NCBI GenBank assembly: GCA_964352905.1
Contig: CAYGTS010000011.1
Span: forward strand, 1 to 31,434
DNA from: CAYGTS01 sp964352905
GTDB taxonomy: Bacteria > Pseudomonadota > Gammaproteobacteria > JAHCLG01
Direction of reading: 5' to 3'
DNA: 31,434 nt
Shown piece after piece: positions 15,183 through 23,523 of the stretch; position 1 is the first letter of the stretch; each line of letters starts with the position of its first letter. Position numbers and translations under genes: made by a program. Below the pieces are notes generated by a model, which saw only the letters and a list, made by a program, of their open reading frames with translations, ran no database searches and was not told where the DNA came from.

Positions 15183-15341
15183 GTCATTGCGAACGAAGTG
15201 AAGCAATCCAGGGGCGAGAACCAATGAATGAGACGTTAAGGTGATGTGAGTTAATGCGGTAGAATCGATAGCTTGCACAGTGAAAATTTGCAAAATCGAA
15301 GATCCTAACCCTGGATTGCTTCGCTCACGCTCGCAATGACG
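15183..15341 (+). repeat. Family B internal unit, copy 2
   Basis: This is a direct repeat of the unit at 14845-15027. It ends in GCTCGCAATGACG right at the right-hand 40-bp inverted repeat. A region of about 110 bases is almost unchanged between the two copies. Confidence 0.8.
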
Positions 15342-15388
15342 ACGATCCCGGTGACCTAATCTCTAATCGCTTTGGGTATAGCGAATTG

Positions 15389-16276
15389 TCAACAACCCCT
15401 AGATTCCTCAACAAATTCAAAGAATAATCGTGTGACCCTACTCAATTGTTTACCTTTATTCATTACAAAATACCAAGGATGATCCATTGGAAAATGATTA
15501 ATCGGTAATATCTTAATGAGTTTATGTTGCAGTTCTAATTCTATACTTTGCTTTGATACAATTGAAATACCCATATTGGCCATAATGAGTTGCTTGATAG
15601 ATTCGTTATTACCCACTTCCATAGTAATATTAGGTAACATTTTATTTTTTTTAAAAAGTTTTTTCATCACAATGCGTGTGCCTGAACCTGGCTCGCGGAT
15701 AATCCAACTTTCATCATTTAATTCTTTTAATTGATGAAGTTTTTTATTTACAGCCATTTCAGGTGAGGCTACCACGACAAGTTGATCATGGTAAAATAAT
15801 TTCTTGTTGATTGCTATATCATCAGGTGGTTGGCTCATCACCAAGAAATCGCTGGTATTATCCTTTAAAATTCTAATCGCATCTTTGCGGTTACAAACCG
15901 TGAGCTTAATTTTTACTAAGGGATTTATTTTCCTAAATTCACCTAATAGCTTTGGCACAAAATACTTTGCTGTGGAAACAATGGCAACGCTTATGGTGCC
16001 TGCTAAATTACCTTGCAGCGCATTAATATCAGAACTTGCTTTTTCAAGAACAGCTTGCATATCTTCAGCTGCTTTAACCAGCCGTTCACCTGCTTGTGTG
16101 ATATAAATTTTTTTACCAATTGTTTCAGTCAGCGTGTGCCCACAATTTTTTTCTAATTGCCGCAGAATATTAGAGACGGCTGGTTGCGTAATATGTAGTG
16201 CCTGTGCTGCCACAGTGAGCGAGCCATGTTCTTTAATAGTTTTTAAGACATTTAACTGGTGCAGGGTAATATTCAT
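15389..16276 (-). CDS. LysR-type regulator, CbbR-like, of the DAB operon
   Basis: This is a transcription regulator of 295 residues. Residues 1-60 form the winged helix-turn-helix (LHQLNVLKTIKEHGSLTVAAQALHITQPAVSNILRQLE). A linker helix and a periplasmic-binding-like effector domain follow, starting GTISVAIVSTAKYFVPKLLGEFRKINP, which is strongly reminiscent of CbbR, the regulator of CO2-fixation and carbon-concentrating genes. It is divergent from the dab operon with about 170 bases between, the classical LysR arrangement, so it most likely controls dabB-dabA in response to a carbon-related metabolite. ATG start. Its stop is eight bases beyond the end of the family B element. Confidence 0.88.
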   Translation of the reverse strand: MNITLHQLNVLKTIKEHGSLTVAAQALHITQPAVSNILRQLEKNCGHTLTETIGKKIYITQAGERLVKAAEDMQAVLEKASSDINALQGNLAGTISVAIVSTAKYFVPKLLGEFRKINPLVKIKLTVCNRKDAIRILKDNTSDFLVMSQPPDDIAINKKLFYHDQLVVVASPEMAVNKKLHQLKELNDESWIIREPGSGTRIVMKKLFKKNKMLPNITMEVGNNESIKQLIMANMGISIVSKQSIELELQHKLIKILPINHFPMDHPWYFVMNKGKQLSRVTRLFFEFVEESRGC

Positions 16277-16312
16277 AATTTTAAAGTGATTATCTTTATA
16301 AGAAAAATAAAT

Positions 16313-16340
16313 TTTACAAATAATAGCGCATTGTTAGAAT
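16313..16340 (+). promoter_or_regulatory. Predicted promoter of the dab operon
   Basis: TTTACA at 16313-16318 and TAGAAT at 16335-16340 are separated by 16 bases. The stretch just upstream (16290-16312) is rich in TTAT/ATAA pairs that could be LysR half-sites, but no perfect T-N11-A palindrome stands out. Confidence 0.45.
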
Positions 16341-16372
16341 AACCGCAAGCTTAAACAAACAAACGAAGTATC

Positions 16373-16427
16373 TGCTCACCCCCTTTAGCTTTATATGAAC
16401 GTTCCCTGCTACGGAGTGAGTAGTTAC
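16373..16427. repeat. Family A short copy between dab promoter and first gene
   Basis: TGCTCACCCCCTTTAGCTTTA then GAACGTTC and CTACGGAGTGAGTAGTTAC are the two ends of family A joined with almost no middle (reverse orientation of the copy at 31321-31434). It would be transcribed as part of the dab leader. Confidence 0.8.
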
Positions 16428-16451
16428 CAAACGAATATGCAAAGGTGTGTG

Positions 16452-16802
16452 GTGATACTCAATATTATTGATTTTAGGAATAGGGTGCTAGATAGCTTAC
16501 TTTGCACTATTGACAACAATAGCCTGATTGTTAGTGGGCTGTTGCCTAATGCCAATCAGCCTTTGCCTGATCAAGTTAAGCTGGCATTGGAAATATATGC
16601 TATTGATAAGGCCCAGCAGCTAAAAAAGATTGATGTGATCGTTGAAGTGAATGAGTGGATCAATAAGAAAAAAGCGCTAGAGATGTTACAGCATATGCAT
16701 ATTCTTATTGAGCAATTTTTCGCTGAACATGGGGCACCATCGATTCCTTGTAACTTGATTTTATTTGAAAAAAATCAATTTGTGTCTATTAATTTCTGTT
16801 AA
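16452..16802 (+). CDS. Small unknown protein, first gene of the dab operon
   Basis: This encodes a protein of about 117 residues that I do not recognise. It is soluble-looking, with an N-terminal VILNIIDFRNRVLDSLL, a KIDVIVEVNEWINKKKALEMLQHMHILIEQFF helix region and a final ILFEKNQFVSINFC strand. It lies 17 bases upstream of dabB on the same strand, downstream of the dab promoter, so a role in the DAB system (a subunit, chaperone or regulator) is possible. Start: the GTG at 16452 has AAAGG (16441-16445) six bases upstream. An ATG at 16437, or one at 16395 that would translate the repeat, are alternatives; the repeat-coded N-terminus is unlikely to be original. Confidence 0.5.
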   Translation: MILNIIDFRNRVLDSLLCTIDNNSLIVSGLLPNANQPLPDQVKLALEIYAIDKAQQLKKIDVIVEVNEWINKKKALEMLQHMHILIEQFFAEHGAPSIPCNLILFEKNQFVSINFC

Positions 16803-16819
16803 TTGGAAGCAAAGCTGTC

Positions 16820-19084
16820 ATGGTATATTTTTTATTGCTTACTACCCTGCCTTCTGCTGGAATACTTTCAGTTTACGTTGATAAAAAACAACAAAAATTT
16901 CCATTTATTATTGAGGTGTTACAGCTCCTTCTTATTGGTTTAATGGTCTATTCATTTTTTAATCCTTCTCAACTTAATAATTTTACTTGGGAACTGCTTA
17001 AGTTTAATAATATTTCATTGAACTTCTCTGTTCAATTTGATGCGTTAGCCAAAGGGATGATTATTTTCATCTTACTAATTTCTCTTTTTATATATCATTA
17101 TGCAATAAATTATCTTGAAAGTGACAGTACCCGGGCACGATTTCTAGCGCAGTTTAATCTTGTGGTTGCCAGCGTGATATTACTGGTCATTTCAGCCAAT
17201 CTCTTGACCGCTTTTATTGCTTGGCAGCTGATCGGTATTAACCTGTATTTACTGCTTAATCACTATCACTATGATGCAGCGGCTAATCGTGCCGCTAAAA
17301 AGAAGTTTGTGATAAATCGATTGGGTGATTGCAGTTTTTTACTGGCGATTATTTTTGCTTATCAACCTCATATGAATGATTCTTTTGCGTCATTGCAAGC
17401 TAATCCAAATGCCGAACTTATTTGTATGTTGCTTTTTATCAGCGTTATGACAAAATGCGCGCAATTTCCTTTTCACATTTGGTTAATCGATACCATGGAA
17501 ACCCCAACGCCAGTTTCGGCTTTGATGCATGCGGGGGTGATCAATGCAGGAGGTATTTTATTAACGAGAATAAGCGCTACCCTGATGCAGTTCCATACAG
17601 TTGCTTATGTTATTTTAGCGGTTGGCCTTACCAGCGCATTATTGAGCATCCATTGGATGAATCAACAACCAGATACCAAAAAGAAGTTAGCTTATTCAAC
17701 GGTTGGCCAAATGGGTTATATGTTAATACAATGTGGTTTAGGTGCATTTTCAGCGGCTATTTTTCATTTAATTTCGCATGGCTTTTATAAAGCGAGTTTA
17801 TTTTTAAATGCCGGTGAAACCTTAAAAAGACAACCTGATGAGATGGAAAATTCAATGAGTTTCAAGTTGTTTGTGGGATCAGTTTTAATAGCATCGATTA
17901 TTTTCCTTACAGGCGCACTCTTTTTTAGTAACAAAATACAGAATCTTCCGATACTTATTTTGGGTTTTATTTTTATTAGCCTGCTAACGCTGGTGATTAA
18001 AACAGAACTAACACTGCAATTCTCTCAGATGTATAGACTGGTTACTTATTTGTTAATAATTTTTGTTTACAATTTATATCTGGTTTTATTTTCATTATTT
18101 AATCATTTCTTTAACTATTATGATCACAAAGCAGTTATTTCTGAACCAATCCAACTTGGCGTTTTATTGGTGCTGGCAATTTCCCAATACTTTATTTGGA
18201 AGAAGAACTTAACTTCATTAGTAACTACGCACTCCGCAGTAGGGATCGCCAAATCTGAACGTTCTGGTCAATATAAAGCTAAAGGGGGTGAACATATACC
18301 TTCATTACAAATAAAAGATAAAACCGAGTACTATTTAAGAAAGTTATTACTCCAGCCGCTAAGGTCATTCGGTAACATTGCTAATCATAAGAATTACCAA
18401 AAACCCGTGTTATTTATAAGCATTAGTATTATGATTTTCACATTGTTTATATTTAGTTATGCTTTAGTCAACCACAGTGAAATACGTGTTATTGCATCAA
18501 AAGAAACATACATGATGATTTTTCTCGCAATTAGTATTATAGCGCTTATTATTGCTAATCGCTGCTTAAGCATAAAGAGTTTGCTTTTTTATTTATGCAT
18601 ATTCGAAATAGCATTTATTAATGTTGCTTTTTTTGAAGGTAATCCTAGCCTTCTAAAAATTGGAATATTTCATTTTATAAATATTAGTGCTGTGCTCATT
18701 ATGCTAGCGCTTTTGGCAAAAAACAGTAATAAACGTCTTACAAAAGAAACAGTTGACAATCAATTTCCAACCAGAGTGTTTTATTTGGTATTTGGCCTGT
18801 TGTTGCTAATTGGGATACCTGGTACAGCTAGTTTCATATCTGAATTCTATTTATTTAAATCCTTAATAGATTATGGCTATCTATTTATTTTCGGGTATGG
18901 TTTCCTGATTGTTTTAACATCAATTGTAGTGATGCATAGCCTACAGCTTTATGCCTTCAATAAAAAATACGTTGATTTGCTTTTAAAGCCCATCACTAAA
19001 AAAGAGCATTTTATATTTTTAACAGTAATTATTTTCAATATTGCTTTTGGGTTATGGCCAGCTTTGCTATTAAATACTATTTAA
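16820..19084 (+). CDS. dabB: DabB-like proton-conducting subunit with C-terminal extension
   Basis: This is the membrane subunit of the DAB inorganic-carbon transporter. It is related to NADH dehydrogenase subunit L and would couple a proton or cation gradient to DabA. Residues 1 to about 465 form the antiporter-like core with some 14 hydrophobic segments: FIAWQLIGINLYLLLNH, KCAQFPFHIWLIDTMETPTPVSALMHAGVINAGGILL (the Lys/His-containing quinol-dehydrogenase-like motif), and LAYSTVGQMGYM with FHLISHGFYKASLFL. Total length is 754, clearly longer than the roughly 500-560 typical of DabB. The extra part (about residues 505-754) has six or more helices, including GIPGTASFISEFYLFKSL like the C-terminal half of NuoM/NuoN. 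Residues 468-491 are encoded by a family A repeat. The gene precedes dabA by 19 bases. Confidence 0.85.
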   Translation: MVYFLLLTTLPSAGILSVYVDKKQQKFPFIIEVLQLLLIGLMVYSFFNPSQLNNFTWELLKFNNISLNFSVQFDALAKGMIIFILLISLFIYHYAINYLESDSTRARFLAQFNLVVASVILLVISANLLTAFIAWQLIGINLYLLLNHYHYDAAANRAAKKKFVINRLGDCSFLLAIIFAYQPHMNDSFASLQANPNAELICMLLFISVMTKCAQFPFHIWLIDTMETPTPVSALMHAGVINAGGILLTRISATLMQFHTVAYVILAVGLTSALLSIHWMNQQPDTKKKLAYSTVGQMGYMLIQCGLGAFSAAIFHLISHGFYKASLFLNAGETLKRQPDEMENSMSFKLFVGSVLIASIIFLTGALFFSNKIQNLPILILGFIFISLLTLVIKTELTLQFSQMYRLVTYLLIIFVYNLYLVLFSLFNHFFNYYDHKAVISEPIQLGVLLVLAISQYFIWKKNLTSLVTTHSAVGIAKSERSGQYKAKGGEHIPSLQIKDKTEYYLRKLLLQPLRSFGNIANHKNYQKPVLFISISIMIFTLFIFSYALVNHSEIRVIASKETYMMIFLAISIIALIIANRCLSIKSLLFYLCIFEIAFINVAFFEGNPSLLKIGIFHFINISAVLIMLALLAKNSNKRLTKETVDNQFPTRVFYLVFGLLLLIGIPGTASFISEFYLFKSLIDYGYLFIFGYGFLIVLTSIVVMHSLQLYAFNKKYVDLLLKPITKKEHFIFLTVIIFNIAFGLWPALLLNTI
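18221..18294 (+). repeat. Family A repeat in frame inside dabB
   Basis: GTAACTACGCACTCCGCAGT through CGCCAAATCTGAACGTTCTGG to AAAGGGGGTGAACA aligns with the ends and core of the copy at 31321-31434. It adds residues VTTHSAVGIAKSERSGQYKA and onward to the protein without a stop, at the hydrophilic joint between the DabB core and the C-terminal extension. Confidence 0.85.
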
Positions 19085-19103
19085 CAACATAGGTAAGACT
19101 ATT

Positions 19104-21275
19104 ATGAAAGTAAATAATGCTATTGTTAACTCAAAAAAAGTATTAATGCAATATTGGCCCTTGAATTCCTTTATTGCAACTAACCCTTTATTTGGATTTT
19201 CTGCAGAAAGATTTTATGATGTTGTGAGCAACCCTTGTTTCGCCGGTTTAATGAATATTGATTATTATCTTGAACAATATAAAAATAATAAAATTTCAAA
19301 AGATAACTTAAAAAAAGCCATTAAGCTTGTAGATAATAAAGAGCTAGGTGAATCTGAGTTAGAACAATGGATAGTAGGTTCGACTTCAGAACCAAACCGT
19401 TACGAGTTATTTCCATTGCTGGCACAACAATGTGATGAATATAAATTTCAAAACCCAACGGTTTGGATAAAAGAAAAAATATTCAAATTACTGCGTGATT
19501 TTTTTGGATTAAAGCAATATAAAAAAATTGAATTAATCAGCTTCTGGAAAAAGAATTATCATATAAGGCAATCGGAACTTAAGGTAATAGAAGAGAATTC
19601 AGCAGCTAATAGTGTTAACTGGTTTTTATCTAAGCTCACTATTCCAGATAATCTGTGGCAAGAATATTTGCAGGCAATTTATCTACAAGTTTATGGTTGG
19701 GCAAGTTTTATGAATTGGCGCAATGATCGCCCCGATAACCCTTGGCATCCAGGAGAAACACCTTGTGAGATAATTCTCTTAATGTGGCTGTATTATGAGT
19801 ATATTATAGCATCTGAGCAAAGCAAAACTTATCAAAAAGAGGAAGCTTATCGTTCACTGGGTAAAAATAGCGATTCTTTTAAGCAGCGTTATATATGGCA
19901 AACTGCGTTTGAATTGAACTACTTAAACAGCCTAGAGAACTCCTTGAATAAAAATATTATTCAAAAAAAAAAGACACCTGATGCGCAGTTTTTATTTTGC
20001 ATTGATACTCGTTCCGAAGGGTTGCGAAGACAGATAGAAGAAACAGGGAATTATCAAACCTTTGGCTTTGCTGGTTTTTTTGGTGCAATTTTTTCATTGC
20101 AAGATAAAGACAATATTTCTTATCAGGCGCCAGCATTAGTTAAGCCGTCAGTCTGTTTGACAGAAATGTCACAGCAAAGTCGGTCAACGGTGTATGCAAT
20201 GAAAATAAAGAATGTAATAGCTTTTACTAAGCGCCAATTAACTTCTCCTTTTGCATTGTTTGAAATGTTAGGGTTTTGGTTTGCATTTTTCATGTTATAT
20301 AAAGCGCTACAACCAAAATTGAAATTAAAAAATCACACGGCCAGTCACTTAATCAATAATACACTTAACTATGATGATCAATTTCAAGCAGCTGTTACTT
20401 TATTAAAGTCGATTGGCTTGATTGATAACTTCTCTCGCTGGGTTATCATTTGCGCACATCAAACGGATAATATTAATAACCCGTTCAAGTCTTCTTTAAA
20501 TTGCGGTGCTTGCGGGGGAAACTCAGGTATTCCAAACGCTATGATAATGTGTGAAATTCTTAATAGCCAGATTATTCGATCAAGACTAAAATCAGCAGGT
20601 ATAGTCATACCTGCAACAACACGGTTTATCGCCGCATGTCATCACACTGGTTACGATCGTGTTGAAATCATAAAAGGAGAGATCCCACAACAAGTTCACA
20701 ACGCATTAGCGCAAGCTGCAGATAAGCTTAGAGTTGAGAAAATAAAGAATCTACCAGGTCATAATAAACTTTCACAACGTGAGAAATGTTGGTCAGAGCT
20801 GATCCCAGAACTAGGTCTGATTAACAATACGGCTATTATAGTTGGACCAAGGGCATTAACCTTAAATCAAGATTTACAACGACGAGTATTTTTACATTCC
20901 TATCAACCAGAATTAGATCAGGATGCTAATATTTTAACCAGTATATTTTCAGCACCAGTTATCGTTGCACACTGGATCAATGCCCAATATTACTTTTCTA
21001 CAGTTAATCCTGAATTATTCGGAGCGGGGAATAAAGCCATCCATAATGTCTTACCAGATATTGGTGTCTTAGAGGGTAATTTAAGCGATTTAAAGATTGG
21101 TTTACCTTTACAGAGCATACATTTCCAAGCATTAACTATACATGAGCCGCGAAGACTCATTGTGATTGTTTATGCAGCAAAAGCAACTCTTGATCTTGCT
21201 ATAAAAAATGCGCCTTTATTTAAGCAACTCTTAGATAATAACTGGATTTACTTAAAACATATTGAGGTAAAATAA
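19104..21275 (+). CDS. dabA: DabA, zinc-dependent inorganic carbon uptake subunit (DUF2309)
   Basis: This is the cytoplasmic, membrane-associated catalytic subunit of DAB (DUF2309/PF10070), which resembles a beta-carbonic anhydrase and is thought to hydrate CO2 vectorially to trap bicarbonate. At 723 residues it is slightly short for the family. The four zinc/active-site residues are present: C299 and D301 in FCIDTRSE, H452 in CAHQTDNINNP, and C467 in LNCGACGG. The spacings (two residues and fifteen residues) equal those of the characterised Halothiobacillus DabA (C351, D353, H524, C539). Other family motifs are WPLNSFIATNPLFGF near the N-terminus, NWRNDRPDNPWHPGE and FGFAGFFG. AGGTAAG precedes the ATG. 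It is last in the operon. Confidence 0.95.
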   Translation: MKVNNAIVNSKKVLMQYWPLNSFIATNPLFGFSAERFYDVVSNPCFAGLMNIDYYLEQYKNNKISKDNLKKAIKLVDNKELGESELEQWIVGSTSEPNRYELFPLLAQQCDEYKFQNPTVWIKEKIFKLLRDFFGLKQYKKIELISFWKKNYHIRQSELKVIEENSAANSVNWFLSKLTIPDNLWQEYLQAIYLQVYGWASFMNWRNDRPDNPWHPGETPCEIILLMWLYYEYIIASEQSKTYQKEEAYRSLGKNSDSFKQRYIWQTAFELNYLNSLENSLNKNIIQKKKTPDAQFLFCIDTRSEGLRRQIEETGNYQTFGFAGFFGAIFSLQDKDNISYQAPALVKPSVCLTEMSQQSRSTVYAMKIKNVIAFTKRQLTSPFALFEMLGFWFAFFMLYKALQPKLKLKNHTASHLINNTLNYDDQFQAAVTLLKSIGLIDNFSRWVIICAHQTDNINNPFKSSLNCGACGGNSGIPNAMIMCEILNSQIIRSRLKSAGIVIPATTRFIAACHHTGYDRVEIIKGEIPQQVHNALAQAADKLRVEKIKNLPGHNKLSQREKCWSELIPELGLINNTAIIVGPRALTLNQDLQRRVFLHSYQPELDQDANILTSIFSAPVIVAHWINAQYYFSTVNPELFGAGNKAIHNVLPDIGVLEGNLSDLKIGLPLQSIHFQALTIHEPRRLIVIVYAAKATLDLAIKNAPLFKQLLDNNWIYLKHIEVK

Positions 21276-21317
21276 AATGTTTGTGGATATTAAAACTGCA
21301 TCAAGAATTCTTAGTAA

Positions 21318-22832
21318 CTAGGGTATAGTTATTTTTAGTTTATTTAAAAACTCTTTTGCATCTTTTTTTATTTTTTTTATTTTATCATGATCTAGTGAAT
21401 CTAAACGATTGTAGATTAATCGCATGCGTTGATTATCTTGTAATTTGTCACGATTACGTATTAAAAAATCCCAATATAAATAATTAAATGGGCATGCTTT
21501 TTCACCACTTTTCTGTGAGACGTTATAGGCACAGCTTTTGCAATAATTTGACATCTTGTTAATATATGAACCACTTGCAGCATAAGGCTTACTGGCAAGC
21601 AACCCACCATCAGTATATAAAATCATACCGCTCACGTTAGGAAGTTCTACCCATTCATAAGCATCGGCATAAACAATTAAATACCACTCATTTACTAAAG
21701 CCGGATCAATGCCAGTTAGTAAAGTAAAATTACCAATCACCATGAGTCGCTGAATATGATGCGCATAGGCATTTTTTTTTGTTTCAGTAATACACTGTTT
21801 TAAACAGTTCATAGAAGTATCTGCTGTCCAAAAAAAATTAGGCAATAGATTTTTAGCGTTAAGAAAATTATTATTTTTATATGTTGGCATTTTTAACCAG
21901 TAGATTCCACGAATATATTCTCGCCAGCCTAATATTTGTCGAATAAAGCCTTCTACTGAATTAATGGGCGCTTTGTTATTTTCATACGCATTAATTGCTA
22001 AACTAATGCATTCCTTTGGTAAGAGTAAGCCACAATTTAAATAAAAACTGATGTGTGAATGGTATAGCCATGGCTTACCTTCAAGCATGGCATCTTGATA
22101 GGCACCGAAATAGTTTAATCTTTCATCTATAAACCTCTTGAGTACCTGCAGTGCTTGTTTTCGAGTTACGGCGAAACCAAAAGGTTCTAATTCGCCAAAG
22201 TGGTCTTTAAAATGATTTTTAACCAGCGTAATCACTTGTTGCGTGATAGCATCAGCTTTAAAAGTTAGATGCTTTGGTAGTGTAGTGTTTGCATTTAATG
22301 TTTCACGATTTTCTTGATCATAATTCCACCGGCCACCGATTGGCTTGCCATTTTTTACTAAGATATTATATTTTTTACGCATTTCACGGTAAAAAAACTC
22401 CAAACGTAATTGCTTTTTATTTTTTGCCCAATTTTCAAATTCTACTGTTGAACATAAAAATCGATCATCAGGGATGATAGTGCAATGACTTTCTAGTAGT
22501 TTTAATACACGATATTCACCAGGATGGCTAACGATCACCTTATCAGGTTGATGACGTTTAAGAGCCCGTTGTAATTCTTTTGCAAAACATTGTGTGTTAT
22601 TTTCTTCATCTAATTTTACATAATCAACGGCAAAGCCTTTTTCAGATAATTCGTGAGCAAAATGGCGCATAGCAGAAAAAATTAAGGCTATTTTTTTAGG
22701 GTGATGTTTTACGTAAGTAGCTTCTGCATTAACTTCACACATGAAAATAATATCGTTTTTCTTATTGCAGTTTTGTAAGCTTGAAATGTTATGAGAAAGT
22801 TGATCACCTAAAATGAATCGTAATATTCGCAT
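21318..22832 (-). CDS. Iron-sulfur bacterial photolyase/cryptochrome (deoxyribodipyrimidine photolyase-related)
   Basis: This is a flavoprotein of 504 residues of the FeS-BCP class, whose characterised members (such as Agrobacterium PhrB) repair (6-4) photoproducts with light. The N-terminal domain opens RILRFILGDQLSHN. The C-terminal FAD domain carries EGFIRQILGWREYIRGIYW, MVIGNFTLLTGIDPALVNEWYLIVYADAYEWVELPNVSGM, and the [4Fe-4S] cysteines in YCKSCAYNVSQKSGEKACPF. Their spacing (C-x2-C-x12-C) matches PhrB, with a further cysteine upstream. Start: the ATG at 22832 overlaps the TspO stop (TAATG), so translation is coupled to tspO. It is convergent with dabA. Confidence 0.93.
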   Translation of the reverse strand: MRILRFILGDQLSHNISSLQNCNKKNDIIFMCEVNAEATYVKHHPKKIALIFSAMRHFAHELSEKGFAVDYVKLDEENNTQCFAKELQRALKRHQPDKVIVSHPGEYRVLKLLESHCTIIPDDRFLCSTVEFENWAKNKKQLRLEFFYREMRKKYNILVKNGKPIGGRWNYDQENRETLNANTTLPKHLTFKADAITQQVITLVKNHFKDHFGELEPFGFAVTRKQALQVLKRFIDERLNYFGAYQDAMLEGKPWLYHSHISFYLNCGLLLPKECISLAINAYENNKAPINSVEGFIRQILGWREYIRGIYWLKMPTYKNNNFLNAKNLLPNFFWTADTSMNCLKQCITETKKNAYAHHIQRLMVIGNFTLLTGIDPALVNEWYLIVYADAYEWVELPNVSGMILYTDGGLLASKPYAASGSYINKMSNYCKSCAYNVSQKSGEKACPFNYLYWDFLIRNRDKLQDNQRMRLIYNRLDSLDHDKIKKIKKDAKEFLNKLKITIP

Positions 22833-23302
22833 TAATTTAGTATCCAAAGACTAGCGTTGAGAATGGCTGCAAAGCTAACCCAGATAAAATAAGGAGTTAG
22901 CCAATAACCAACGGCTTGGTAATCGCGATAAGCATAAATAAGGGTTATTAATAAAGTTATCCACAGTAAGATAATATCAATCAAGGCCAAGCTAATTGAT
23001 TCCCCAGCGAAAAATAAAAAGGACCATAAGAAATTAAAAATCAATTGTAGAATAAAATAAATAAAAAGTTTTCGATGAGTTTTGCGTACAGACCAGATTA
23101 ACCCACCAGCAATACCAATCATAATATAAAGTACGGTCCAAACGGGGCCAAAGATATATGCAGGTGGGTTAAAAGCAGGTTTATTCAAAACGGCGTACCA
23201 TTGGTTGGTGTTGGCAGCCGTCACCCAACCTTCAATAGCAGCGATGAACAAGCAAATGAACACGCCAATAAAACAGGGTAAAATAAGGTTTCGATTTTTC
23301 AT
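22832..23302 (-). CDS. tspO: TspO/MBR family membrane protein
   Basis: This is an inner-membrane protein of 156 residues with five hydrophobic helices. The family signature WYAVLNKPAFNPPAYIFGPVWTVLYIMIGIAGGLIW is intact, and the later WSFLFFAGESISLALIDIILLW also fits. TspO proteins bind porphyrins and related ligands and, in photosynthetic bacteria, modulate light- and oxygen-dependent gene expression. Pairing with a photolyase is common in bacteria and suggests a light-stress unit here. Start: ATG at 23302, with a weak Shine-Dalgarno. A family A repeat begins 13 bases upstream. Confidence 0.93.
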   Translation of the reverse strand: MKNRNLILPCFIGVFICLFIAAIEGWVTAANTNQWYAVLNKPAFNPPAYIFGPVWTVLYIMIGIAGGLIWSVRKTHRKLFIYFILQLIFNFLWSFLFFAGESISLALIDIILLWITLLITLIYAYRDYQAVGYWLTPYFIWVSFAAILNASLWILN

Positions 23303-23314
23303 GATGTTATTATG

Positions 23315-23490
23315 TAAATACTCACTCCGTAGCGGGAAACGTCCATATTTGGGCTAAAAACGGCGAAAATCTTTTATCGAAATGCTCATTTATAACGCAT
23401 AAACTGCGCTTTCTCAAAAATATTTTTGTAGTTGTTCGCCAAATCTGAACGTTCTTGGTAAACAACAAGCTAAAGGGGCGAGCCGTTACG
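23315..23490. repeat. Family A repeat, about 175 bp, between tspO and the SDR gene
   Basis: It starts GTAAATACTCACTCCGTAGC, contains CCATATTTGGGCTAAAAACG and CGCCAAATCTGAACGTTCT, and ends near GGGGCGAGCCGTTAC. Its first 70 bases match window positions 1-70 in reverse complement. It occupies most of the divergent tspO-SDR intergenic space, so promoters of both genes may lie in it. Confidence 0.85.
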
Positions 23491-23523
23491 TTATTATTAT
23501 AAAGCTTATAGGAGCGAACTGCT

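Larger units (their letters stand above)
14741..15380. mobile_element. 640-bp non-coding element bounded by 40-bp inverted repeats (family B)
   Basis: The ends 14741-14780 and 15341-15380 are inverted repeats of 40 bases with three mismatches (outer part TATACYCAAAGCGATTAGA). Inside are two direct copies of a palindromic unit starting GTCATTGCGAACGAAGTG, at 14845-15027 and 15183-15341. A family A remnant lies between them. No transposase or credible reading frame is inside, and no clear target-site duplication is visible. It looks like a non-autonomous, MITE-like element. It fills the gap between the lipid operon and the LysR gene. Confidence 0.75.

Noticed and set aside
14845..15341. CRISPR array
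   Set aside because: There are only two long copies, with internal palindromes and no regular spacer pattern; no cas genes.
16395..16436. N-terminal extension MNVPCYGVSSY on the first dab gene
   Set aside because: It is encoded by the repeat end, and the same peptide appears before the TonB-like protein for the same reason; a GTG with a good binding site lies downstream.
17422..17790. 122-codon frame within dabB
   Set aside because: It is an out-of-frame shadow of a strong membrane-protein coding region.
21276..21320. 14-codon ORF after dabA
   Set aside because: Too short, with no binding site; probably chance.
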